Shown: one piece after another, positions 44,703 through 52,138 of the stretch
Layout: each line of letters opens with the position of its first letter
Position numbering within the stretch: position 1 is the first letter of the stretch
Assembly: GCF_029813835.1 (NCBI RefSeq)
Contig: NZ_JARVKV010000001.1
Coordinates: forward strand, 186,001 to 250,000
DNA: 64,000 bases
Reading direction: 5' to 3'
Source: Streptomyces sp. DH37
GTDB lineage: Bacteria; Actinomycetota; Actinomycetes; Streptomycetales; Streptomycetaceae
Notes under the pieces: model-generated
The model's database searches: none
What the model saw: the letters and a program-made list of their open reading frames with translations, nothing else
Told to the model about the DNA's origin: nothing
Program-made: the position numbers and the translations under genes

Positions 44703-45431
44703 TTGATCGACTACGACGACGAGGTCCGGGGCTACGACGCCTCCCGGGGCGGCGAACCGAGAGCGCGGGCGGCCGCGGAGGCGCTGGAGCGGCTGCTGCC
44801 GCAAGGGCGCCGCACCGTGGTGGACGTCGCCTGCGGCACGGGCATCGTGACCAGGCTGCTGCTGCGTCCCCACCGGACGGTGCTGGGCGTCGACCGCTCG
44901 TCCGGGATGCTGAGGCCGGCGGCGGACCGGGTGCCGGGCGGCGTCGTACGCGGGGACGCGACCCGGCTGCCCCTCGCGTCGGGCAGCGTGGACGCCGTGG
45001 TGATCGTCCGGCTGCTGCACCTGCTGCCGGACCCCGTGCCCGTCCTGGCCGAGGCGAGCCGGGTGCTGCGACCGGGCGGGACGCTGATCACCACCGTCGA
45101 CAAGGACGACGCCTACTTCGTCCCGGACGGCGACGTCGCCCGCGTCACGGCGGAGCCGCGCCGCCGGTACGCGCCGCGCGTGTCCGATCACTCCCGCCGT
45201 GTGCTCCGGTGGGCGGCGGGGGAGGGGCTGGAAGGCGCGGGCGAGACGGTGTTCCCCGGCGCCGGTCAGGGCCGCAGCCCGCGCACCTGGCAGGAAGTGA
45301 TCCGGAAGGGACGCATCCCCTGGGCCGGCCCGGACCGGGCGGCCGAGGTGTGCAAACGGCTCGCGGCTCTGCCGGACCAGGACGCCGCGCGCCCGGGCCC
45401 GCTCTACCGCCTCGTCGCCCTGAGGCGCTGA
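44703..45431 (+). CDS. SAM-dependent class I methyltransferase
   Basis: A methyltransferase of about 242 residues. Motif I is TVVDVACGTGIVTRLLL, the acidic residue after strand 2 is VLGVDRSSGML, motif II-like is SGSVDAVVIVRLLHLL, and RVLRPGGTLITTV is the conserved post-III strand. The substrate is not evident. The start is uncertain: homologues usually begin close to IDYDDEVRGYDASRGG, which points to the TTG at 44703. GTG codons at 44631 and 44646 would add a low-complexity leader. A strong terminator follows at 45439. Confidence 0.78.
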   Translation: MIDYDDEVRGYDASRGGEPRARAAAEALERLLPQGRRTVVDVACGTGIVTRLLLRPHRTVLGVDRSSGMLRPAADRVPGGVVRGDATRLPLASGSVDAVVIVRLLHLLPDPVPVLAEASRVLRPGGTLITTVDKDDAYFVPDGDVARVTAEPRRRYAPRVSDHSRRVLRWAAGEGLEGAGETVFPGAGQGRSPRTWQEVIRKGRIPWAGPDRAAEVCKRLAALPDQDAARPGPLYRLVALRR

Positions 45432-45438
45432 GGCGCGC

Positions 45439-45481
45439 CGCACCGGCCCGGGCCCGCCGACGCGGGGCCCGGGCCGGTGCG
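45439..45481. terminator. Bidirectional terminator hairpin
   Basis: Perfect 17-bp arms at 45439-45455 and 45465-45481 between the convergent methyltransferase (ends 45431) and chitinase (ends 45500). Confidence 0.85.
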
Positions 45482-45499
45482 CGGGGGCGCCTCCGCCGT

Positions 45500-47362
45500 T
45501 CACGGCCCGAAGTAGCCCTCGAAGTTCCGCGCGAACTCCCAGCCGCCGTACCGGTCCCAGTTGATCGACCACGTCATCAGGCCCCGCAGGTCCGGCCAGG
45601 TGCCGTGTGTCCGGTAGGTGCCGCAGTTCGTGCCCTTGGTGAGGCAGTCCAGGGCCTTGGCGACCTCGCCGGGGCTGGTGTGCCCGCCTCCGGCGTGGCT
45701 GCTCGCGGGCAGGCCGATCGCCACCTGCGAGGGCTTCAGCGGCGGGAAGACGTCGTTCGGGTCGCCCGCGACGGGGAAGCCCGTCAGCAGCATGTCGGTC
45801 ATCGCGATGTGGAAGTCGGCGCTTCCCATGGTGTGGTACCGGCCGTCCAGTCCCATGATCGGGCCGGAGTTGTAGTTCTGGACGTGCAGCAGCGTCAGGT
45901 CGTCGCGCAGGGCGTGGATGACCGGCAGGTACGCCCCGGCGCGGGGGTCCTGGCCGCCCCAGCGTCCCGAGCCGTAGTACTGGTGGCCCAGCTGGACGAA
46001 GAAGGTCTCGGGGGCCATGGTGAGGGTGAAGTCCTCGCCGTACCGGGCCTTGAGGGTCTTCAGCGCCGAGATCAGGTTGACGATGACCGGGCTCCTGGGG
46101 TTCCTGAAGTCGGTGTCGCCGTCGTCCAGGGACAGGGAGTGGCCTTCGAAGTCGATGTCGAGGCCGTCGAGTCCGTACTCGTCGATGATGGCCCCGACCG
46201 AGCGGACGAAGGCGTCGCGCGCGGCCGTGGTGGTGAGGCGCACCTGGCCGTTCTGGCCCCCGATGGAGATCTGGACCTTCTTGCCGGCCGCCTGCTTGGC
46301 CCTGATCGCCTGCTTGAACTCCTCCTCCGTCTCCACGTTCGGGCACTCGCTCGGCGGGCAGAGCGCGAAGCGGATGTCGCCGGAGGTGGTGGAGGTGGGC
46401 TCGCCGAAGGCGAGGTTGACGACGTCCCAGGAGTCGGGAACGTCGGCCATGCGCGTGTAGCCGGAGCCGTTGGCGAAGCTGGCGTGGAGGTAGCCGACGA
46501 GGGCGTGGCGGGGCAGGCCGTCTCCGGGTCCTCCGCCGCTGTCGCGGCCGGTGGTGGCGGTGACGGGGGCGGACTTCGCGGACTCGCCGGCGCCGTTGAC
46601 GGCGCTGACGCGGAACTCGTAGGAGGTGGAGGCCGTCAGTCCCGTGACGGTGGCCGAGGTGCCCTGGACCGACAGCGCCTTCTGCCCGTTGCGGTAGACG
46701 TGGTAGCCGGTGGCGCCCGTCACGGCGTTCCAGTTGAGGGTGACGGAGGTGGCGGTGGTGGCGGCGACGGCGAGTCCGCCGGGTGCGGCCGGGGCCTCGG
46801 GCTCGGGGTCGGGTTCGCCCGGGTCGCCGGGGCCGGTGAGGAGGACGTCGTCGACGTGGTAGGCGCTCTGGCCGTACCAGCCGTGGGTGTGGACGGTGAC
46901 CGAGGTGGTGGTGGGGCCGGTGGTGAAGGAGGTCCGCAGCTGCTGCCAGCCCGAGGTGCCCGGGGTCCAGGTGGAGACGTCGGTGGTGCCGGTCCCGCTC
47001 GCGCCGAGGTAGACGTAGGAGCCCTGTACCCAGGCGCTGAGCTGGTAGGCCGAGTTCGGTTTCACGGTCACGGTCTGGGAGCACTTGGCGTGGTCGCTGC
47101 CGGCGGGGGTCGCCTTCAGCGCCGCGGCGCCGCCGTGCACCGGGGAGGAGACGACCGTGCCGCTGCCCGCCGAGCAGGTCCAGCCGCCCAGCCCGGACTC
47201 GAACCCGGCGTTCCTCACCAGGTTCGGCTCCGCGGCGTGCGCGTCGCGGCCGTCGAGCGCGGTGGCGCCGCCGGCGAGGAGGACGGCGCACGCCACGGAG
47301 GCGAGTCCTGTGCGGGTGCGGAGCTGTCTCGCTCCGCTGACCTGTGCGGAGGTGCGGTCCAT
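45500..47362 (-). CDS. Secreted chitinase: carbohydrate-binding module + FN3 + GH18
   Basis: A 620-residue secreted enzyme. A signal peptide (to about residue 43, DAHA) is followed by a beta-sandwich binding module (LVRNAGFESGLGGWTC to YHVDDVLLTG), a Pro/Glu linker, a fibronectin III domain and a GH18 barrel. The catalytic D-x-x-D-x-D-x-E motif is DGLDIDFEG; the SIGG strand is VQISIGGQNG; LMTWSINWD forms the last barrel strand. It hydrolyses chitin and its end products feed GlcNAc metabolism. A DasR operator lies in its promoter. GGAGA precedes the ATG. Confidence 0.94.
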   Translation of the reverse strand: MDRTSAQVSGARQLRTRTGLASVACAVLLAGGATALDGRDAHAAEPNLVRNAGFESGLGGWTCSAGSGTVVSSPVHGGAAALKATPAGSDHAKCSQTVTVKPNSAYQLSAWVQGSYVYLGASGTGTTDVSTWTPGTSGWQQLRTSFTTGPTTTSVTVHTHGWYGQSAYHVDDVLLTGPGDPGEPDPEPEAPAAPGGLAVAATTATSVTLNWNAVTGATGYHVYRNGQKALSVQGTSATVTGLTASTSYEFRVSAVNGAGESAKSAPVTATTGRDSGGGPGDGLPRHALVGYLHASFANGSGYTRMADVPDSWDVVNLAFGEPTSTTSGDIRFALCPPSECPNVETEEEFKQAIRAKQAAGKKVQISIGGQNGQVRLTTTAARDAFVRSVGAIIDEYGLDGLDIDFEGHSLSLDDGDTDFRNPRSPVIVNLISALKTLKARYGEDFTLTMAPETFFVQLGHQYYGSGRWGGQDPRAGAYLPVIHALRDDLTLLHVQNYNSGPIMGLDGRYHTMGSADFHIAMTDMLLTGFPVAGDPNDVFPPLKPSQVAIGLPASSHAGGGHTSPGEVAKALDCLTKGTNCGTYRTHGTWPDLRGLMTWSINWDRYGGWEFARNFEGYFGP

Positions 47363-47408
47363 GGCTGTCTCCGTACGTGGGGGGCGGCGGTGGGGGTGGG
47401 GCGCGTGC

Positions 47409-47469
47409 GGGGCGGCGCGGTGGCACCGCGCCGCCCCGGAAGGTTGGTCCAGACCAATGAGGTTGTCAA
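47409..47469 (-). promoter_or_regulatory. Chitinase promoter with DasR operator (dre) and leader hairpin
   Basis: On the minus strand TTGACA (47464-47469) and CAACCT (47441-47446) are spaced by 17 bases. The palindrome TTGGTC-TG-GACCAA (47444-47457) lies mostly in the spacer and reaches into the -10 hexamer. It matches the DasR-responsive element that lets GlcNAc metabolites induce chitinases. Downstream in the leader, 13-bp arms at 47409-47421 and 47425-47437 form a stable hairpin about 47 bases before the start codon. Confidence 0.82.
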
Positions 47470-47536
47470 GGGTTCCGGCGCCGGCCGTCCGGCTTGACGG
47501 CCGCCGCCCCGGCCGGAACGCGGGAAGTCGGCCCGT

Positions 47537-47584
47537 TTGACAGGCCGTCGGTCGGCCTACATCATCATTCCACTAATGTATTAG
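47537..47584 (+). promoter_or_regulatory. Promoter/operator of the gntR-ABC operon
   Basis: TTGACA (47537-47542) and CATCAT (47560-47565) are 17 bases apart. The inverted repeat CTAAT-GT-ATTAG (47573-47584) falls at the expected transcription start, a natural site for autorepression by the GntR protein encoded next. Confidence 0.6.
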
Positions 47585-47607
47585 CTAAAGGGTGGTGAGA
47601 CGCGGTC

Positions 47608-48042
47608 GTGGAGTTCCGCATCGACAGACGGAGCGGGATCGCCGCCTACCAGCAGATCGTCCAGCAGACCAAGCAGGCCCTGCGGTTGGGCGTCCTGGTG
47701 CCGGGGGACCGGCTGCCCACCGCCAAGGAGGTCGCCGAGACCTGCGCGGTGAACCCGAACACCACGCTCAAGGCCTACCGGGAGCTGGAACGCGAAGGCC
47801 TGGTCGAACCACGGCCCGGCCTGGGCACCTTCGTGCGCCGGTCGCTGGCCCGCCCCCAGGCGGGCGCCGACTCACCGCTGCGCGGGGAGCTGGAGGCGTG
47901 GATGGCGCGGGCGCGCGAGGCGGGTCTGGAACGGGAGGACGTGGCCGCGCTGGTCGCGTCGGTCCTGGAGGAGCGGTACGCCGGGACCACGGCGGCCGCC
48001 GTGACAGCGGAGAGTTCGACCACGAGGGGCAGGGGTGACTGA
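47608..48042 (+). CDS. GntR family regulator, YtrA subfamily
   Basis: A 144-residue repressor. The winged helix reads IAAYQQIVQQTKQALRLGVLVPGDRLPTAKEVAETCAVNPNTTLKAYRELEREGLVEPRPGLGTFV, followed by a short dimerisation tail instead of a ligand domain. This is the YtrA subfamily, which controls ABC transporters encoded alongside. GTG at 47608 is the start. It overlaps the ABC ATPase gene by eight bases, and an inverted repeat at its promoter may be its operator. Confidence 0.88.
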   Translation: MEFRIDRRSGIAAYQQIVQQTKQALRLGVLVPGDRLPTAKEVAETCAVNPNTTLKAYRELEREGLVEPRPGLGTFVRRSLARPQAGADSPLRGELEAWMARAREAGLEREDVAALVASVLEERYAGTTAAAVTAESSTTRGRGD

Positions 48043-49027
48043 TTCCATGGACGGCATGGACGCCGGGGGACCGGCGGAGGAGTCGGCGATAGAGGCGTAC
48101 GGGGTGGGCAGGAGGTACCGGCGGGGCTGGGCCCTGCGGGACTGCTCGTTCCGGCTGCCGGCCGGCCGGATCTGCGGGCTGGTGGGCCCCAACGGGGCGG
48201 GAAAGACGACGCTGATGGCGATCGCAGCCCATCTGCTCGAGCCGACGGAGGGCACCCTCAAGGTGTTCGGCGCGGCACCGGAGTCCGCGGAGGCCGGGCG
48301 GCGCACCTCGTTCCTCGCCCAGGAGAAGCCGCTGTTCCGCCGCTTCACCGTGGCCGAGACGCTGCGCCTGGGCCGCGAGCTGAACCCCGGATGGGACCAG
48401 CGGGCCGCCGAGGACATCGTCCGCGCGGGCGATGTGCCCATGGACGCGAGGATCGGCACCCTCTCCGGCGGGCAGCGCACCCGGGTGGCCTTCGCCCTCG
48501 CCTTCGGCAAACGCCCGGACCTGCTGCTGCTCGACGAGCCGATGTCCGACCTCGACCCCCTGGTGCGCCACGAGCTCATGGGCACGCTGATGGCCGAGGC
48601 CGCCGAACACGGCACCACCGTGCTGATGTCCTCCCACATGCTCACCGAGCTGGAGAACGTCTGCGACTTCCTCCTCCTCATCTCCTCGGGCGGCCTGCGC
48701 ATGGCCGGTGACGTGGACGAACTCCGCAGTGCCCACGTGCTGTTGCGCGGTGCCCGGAGCGGCGGGGGCGAGGGGCGGGACCAGGGCGTCCCGGCGGAAC
48801 TCGCCGCCCACACCGTCGTCGAGTGCCGCACCAGCGGTCGCCAGGTCACCGCGCTCGTCCGTCCCGACGGCCCGGTCGCAGGCCAGTGGGAGGCCGACTC
48901 CCCGAACCTGGAGGAACTCCTGCTCGCCTATCTGCGCTCTCCCGACGCACCGCCCCTCATCAGCCCCGAAGCCCGGGTGCCGGGCCGGCGTCCGAGCACC
49001 GGCGACTCGCGGGCGGTGGCGGCGTGA
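48035..49027 (+). CDS. ABC transporter ATP-binding protein
   Basis: A 330-residue ATPase: Walker A GLVGPNGAGKTTLMAIA, Q-loop in TSFLAQEKPLF, signature ARIGTLSGGQRTRVAFALA, Walker B DLLLLDEPMSDLD and H-loop VLMSSHMLTELENV. The C-terminal 90 residues are an extra domain typical of drug-export or YtrB-like ATPases. It sits between a YtrA-type regulator and a membrane partner, so it probably drives export of an antimicrobial or stress signal. The GTG start lies inside the end of the gntR gene. Confidence 0.88.
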   Translation: MTDSMDGMDAGGPAEESAIEAYGVGRRYRRGWALRDCSFRLPAGRICGLVGPNGAGKTTLMAIAAHLLEPTEGTLKVFGAAPESAEAGRRTSFLAQEKPLFRRFTVAETLRLGRELNPGWDQRAAEDIVRAGDVPMDARIGTLSGGQRTRVAFALAFGKRPDLLLLDEPMSDLDPLVRHELMGTLMAEAAEHGTTVLMSSHMLTELENVCDFLLLISSGGLRMAGDVDELRSAHVLLRGARSGGGEGRDQGVPAELAAHTVVECRTSGRQVTALVRPDGPVAGQWEADSPNLEELLLAYLRSPDAPPLISPEARVPGRRPSTGDSRAVAA

Positions 49028-50049
49028 GCACCATGACCAAGGCCGCGGCCACCGGGGCCGGCAGGCCCACCGCGTCCCCCGCGCCGGCCGCCCGCGGCCC
49101 CCGTCTCAGCGGCGTGACCTGGCTCGTCTGGCGGCAGCACCGGGCCGCCTACTGGACCCTCCTGGCCGCCACCGTCCTCTCCGCGGCGTGGATCGCCTAC
49201 CGGCGCACCGGTCTGGTGGACCACCTCACGGCCGGCGGCTGGCCCCACGCGGCGTCCGAGCGGTGGCTCGAGGGCATCGAACCGCACGCCGCCGCGTTCC
49301 AGGCGGTCACCCTGGGCCTGGGCTTCGTCCCCATCCTGCTGGGCGTCTTCCTCGGTGCTCCGCTGCTCGCCGGCGACCTGGAGAACGGCACCGCCAAACT
49401 CGTCACCTCCCAGTCCGTCAGCCGCGTCCGGTGGCTGGCCACCAAGCTCGGGATCACCGCCCTGGTGGTCGTCGTGTGCACGGCGGCGCTCTCCGTCGCC
49501 TTCGGCTGGTGGTGGGAACCGGTCAGGGAGGAGGTCACCGTCCTGGAGTGGACCTCCGGCGCCGCCTTCGACAACACCGGCCCCGTGCCCGTCGCGCTCG
49601 CCCTGTTCACCGTCGTGGGCGGCGTGACGATCGGCATGCTCGTGCGCCGCACCCTGCTCGCCATGGTCGTCACCTTCGGCTTCGCCGTCGCCGTCCAGCT
49701 GGTGTGGGCCCACCTCAGGCTGGACCTCGGCCGGGTCGTCACGGTCACCACCGACCAGGGCGTCGGCGAGGACGCGTTCCCGGACATCCCCCATGCCGCG
49801 TACCAGATCGACCAGTCGTACGTCACGGGCTCCGGGGAGACCCTCGGCTGGAGCACCTGCGCGAACGAGGCGTCGGAGAAGGCCCACGACGCCTGCCTGA
49901 AGGAGGCCGACGTCGTGGGCTGGTCGGTGGAGTACCTGCCGATCTCGCAGATGGGCGGCATGCAGTGGCTCGGCGCCTCGGTCCTGTTCGCCCTGACCGC
50001 CGCCGTCGCGGTGTTCGTCTTCCTGTGGGGCCGCAAGCGCCTCGTCTGA
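49024..50049 (+). CDS. ABC transporter permease
   Basis: A 341-residue membrane protein with about six hydrophobic segments: TWLVWRQHRAAYWTLLAATVLSAAWIAY, VTLGLGFVPILLGVFLGAPLLAGDLE, LGITALVVVVCTAALSVAFGWWW, and more. A polar region near residues 240-305 should be extracytoplasmic. The segment GAPLLAGDLENGTAKLVTSQSVSRVRWLATKL is typical of ABC-2 type permeases. It overlaps the ATPase stop by GTGA and would form the exporter with it. The cargo is unknown. Confidence 0.85.
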   Translation: MSTMTKAAATGAGRPTASPAPAARGPRLSGVTWLVWRQHRAAYWTLLAATVLSAAWIAYRRTGLVDHLTAGGWPHAASERWLEGIEPHAAAFQAVTLGLGFVPILLGVFLGAPLLAGDLENGTAKLVTSQSVSRVRWLATKLGITALVVVVCTAALSVAFGWWWEPVREEVTVLEWTSGAAFDNTGPVPVALALFTVVGGVTIGMLVRRTLLAMVVTFGFAVAVQLVWAHLRLDLGRVVTVTTDQGVGEDAFPDIPHAAYQIDQSYVTGSGETLGWSTCANEASEKAHDACLKEADVVGWSVEYLPISQMGGMQWLGASVLFALTAAVAVFVFLWGRKRLV

Positions 50050-50059
50050 CGTCCGCGAG

Positions 50060-50092
50060 CCGGGCCCGCCCCCAGCGCCGGGGCGGCCCGGA
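50060..50092. terminator. Possible terminator between convergent genes
   Basis: An imperfect GC-rich inverted repeat (CCGGGCCCGCCCC against GGGCGGCCCGG with one mismatch) between the ABC permease stop and the next, convergent stop at 50103. Confidence 0.4.
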
Positions 50093-50102
50093 AGGCCCGG
50101 AC

Positions 50103-50882
50103 TCAGAGCGGGCCCAGCGTGGTCCGCAGGAGGTCGTGGCCCAGGTCCGCGCCGGTCCGGGCCGGAACGGGCAGGCCCTCGTCGTCGTACCACTGCCGGT
50201 CGGCCTCGGGATGCGGCCCCACGACGCCGACGCGGCCGGAGCCGTAGCGGGCGACGAGCGCGGCACACGCGCCGCCGTCGGCGTCCTCGTAGGTGGCGAG
50301 CACGTGGTCGCGGGCGCGCGGGGTGAAGCAGGGCCCGTCCTGGAAGTACAGGTGCCGGCGCTCGCCCCGCCAGGTGACCGCCGTGACCGTGTCCCGGCTG
50401 TCGCGGACGGCGGCGCGGGGCTGGACGATGTACTGGTCGACCTGGCCGGACAGCAGCCCGAACCCGGGGTCGCGGCCGGCTAGGTAACCGCCCAGGCAGA
50501 TGCCCAGGTACCTGCCGCCCCCGTGGACGTAGGCGCGGATGTCGTCGGCATGGCGCCGCATGGCACCCCACGCCCGCTCCAGGTCGCCACCGCCGGGCTG
50601 GACGTACAGCGCGCAGCCGGCGAGCGAGGCCGCGGTGAGCGGCACTTCCTCGTCCGGGCCGCAGAACACGGCCCGCAACGGCCCCGGCGCGCTCCGCACC
50701 AGCTCCGCCGCGGCTTCGGGGCAACCGGGGACCGACTCGGGTCCCCGGTACACGAGAGCCACCGGACGGCCGCCTCCCGGCGCGGGGCGCCGTCCGCCCG
50801 TTTCCGCCGGGGCGCAGCCGGACACGGGCCATGCCGCCGCCGGGATCACCGCCGCCGCGGCCAGCAGCCTCCGTCTGTCCAC
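50103..50882 (-). CDS. BPL_N (biotin-protein ligase N-terminal domain-like) lipoprotein
   Basis: A 259-residue exported protein. The N-terminus is a twin-arginine-like/lipoprotein signal, RRRLLAAAAVIPAAAWPVSGC. The body is a glutamine amidotransferase-like fold of the BPL_N family: LYVQPGGGDLERAWGAM, the nucleophile-elbow Cys in YLGICLGGYLAG, and a His in GVVGPHPEADRQWY. No biotin ligase catalytic domain is present. Its role at the cell surface is unknown. The GTG at 50882 has GAGGGGGAG upstream. Confidence 0.83.
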   Translation of the reverse strand: MDRRRLLAAAAVIPAAAWPVSGCAPAETGGRRPAPGGGRPVALVYRGPESVPGCPEAAAELVRSAPGPLRAVFCGPDEEVPLTAASLAGCALYVQPGGGDLERAWGAMRRHADDIRAYVHGGGRYLGICLGGYLAGRDPGFGLLSGQVDQYIVQPRAAVRDSRDTVTAVTWRGERRHLYFQDGPCFTPRARDHVLATYEDADGGACAALVARYGSGRVGVVGPHPEADRQWYDDEGLPVPARTGADLGHDLLRTTLGPL

Positions 50883-51138
50883 CGCTCCCCCTCAACGCCC
50901 GCGGGACCACCGCGGAGAGGGTACGTCAGGGGGAGGCGAGGCCTCCCTCACCCCTGCCCCCTCGGAAAGCACCGGCCCGCTGCGTCCGCGACCTAGGCCC
51001 CGGACCCCGACGGCCGCCGTCGGCGGGGACGCCACCCGTCCGCGCTTCCCGGAGGAGCCTCTTGGCCAAGAGGGACAAATCTGTTCTTGGCGGGATTTTG
51101 GATACATAATGAATGAGCACTACTCCGTAGGAGATGTC

Positions 51139-51294
51139 ATGATCATCCTCGGCGTCATTCTGCTCGCCATCGGCCTCATCGCCGACATATCGATCCTGTG
51201 GACCATCGGGGTCGTCCTCCTGGTGATCGGCGCCATCCTGTGGCTCCTGGGCACCACGGGACACGCCGTGGCCGGACACCGGCACTTCTGGTGA
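51139..51294 (+). CDS. Small two-helix membrane protein (DUF6131-like)
   Basis: A 51-residue protein: two hydrophobic helices (MIILGVILLAIGLIADISIL and TIGVVLLVIGAILWLLG) and a short tail rich in His (GHAVAGHRHFW). The ATG at 51139 has TAGGAG five to six bases upstream and is preferred to the in-frame ATG at 51109. Such proteins are common beside stress-regulated genes in Streptomyces; their function is unknown. The locally AT-rich region just upstream, with CATAAT at 51105-51110, is the likely promoter. Confidence 0.75.
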   Translation: MIILGVILLAIGLIADISILWTIGVVLLVIGAILWLLGTTGHAVAGHRHFW

Positions 51295-51623
51295 CCTCCT
51301 CGCGCGGCCGGCTGGAGGGGTCGCGGCGGACACCGCGACCGGGCATCCGGCCGCGCCGGAGGGCAAGGGCCTGACCGAACCGCTCCGGATCTTCCGGCGC
51401 GAGTTCCGACGCGCCCCGGCTCCCGTACGCCCCCCGCCGGGACTCAGCGCCCCGGCCGGGGGCGTACGGAACGCGCCGACGGGGGGCCGGAGCCGTCGAG
51501 CGGCGCACCACGGCCGACGCGCGCCGGGCCCCGGGGCGGCTCCGGCCCGCCGTTCCGCCCGGTCCGCGTTCCCGTGGCGGCGGCACGCCCGGCCGGGGCC
51601 CCGTGGCCGCGGACCGCGGAGGG
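51295..51623. other. Non-coding stretch
   Basis: About 330 bases between convergent genes. Frames are Arg/Gly/Pro-rich without motifs. I see no gene. Confidence 0.4.
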
Positions 51624-51869
51624 TCAGGTGGCGGTGTCGCCCCCGTCCGCGGACGACTCCCCTCCGGCCCCGCCCGAGCCGGTGGTGCGCGGCGAGGCCT
51701 GCTGCAGCCGGTCGATCATCCGTGACGCCTCCGCCTTGGTGAGGTCCCGGGGCACCTCTTCACCGGCCTCCCGGGCCAGGGTGTGCAGGTAGCTCAGTTG
51801 CGGGCCGGTGGCCGGCTCCTCGCCCGTCACCCAGTCCTCTACGTCCTTGTTCGCGTCATCTGTAGCCAT
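51624..51869 (-). CDS. DUF3072 family small protein
   Basis: An 81-residue acidic protein: ATDDANKDVEDWVTGEEPATGPQLSYLHTLAREAGEEVPRDLTKAEASRMIDRLQ. The T-G-x-Q-x-S-Y-L-x-T-L and LTKAEAS segments define DUF3072, a family of unknown function in actinobacteria. The tail is Ser/Gly/Asp-rich. GGGAG precedes the ATG at 51869. Monocistronic. Confidence 0.82.
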   Translation of the reverse strand: MATDDANKDVEDWVTGEEPATGPQLSYLHTLAREAGEEVPRDLTKAEASRMIDRLQQASPRTTGSGGAGGESSADGGDTAT

Positions 51870-52138
51870 ATCTCCCGGATACCCGTTTTTCCCGCCCGGT
51901 CCCCTCCCCGGCGACCCGCGCGGCCGGGGCCCGTGGCCACCGGGCGGCGGAAGGAGCCGCGGCCGATCCCGGCGGTGACGAGCGTGCCGGTGCGCCGGCA
52001 CGGCGGGACGTCCTCCCGGCCGGGGGCGCGCTCCGCGCGGGCGAACCGGCCGGGAGGGCGGGAACGGCCCCGCGCGGGAGGGACACGGACGGCGGGTCGG
52101 CGTCCTCCCGCCGGTGGCGGGCCCGGAAGGCGTCGCCG

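Noticed and set aside
51083..51105. Stress-sigma (SigB-like) promoter before the small membrane protein
   Set aside because: GGATAC resembles the -10 consensus but no matching -35 lies at the right distance.
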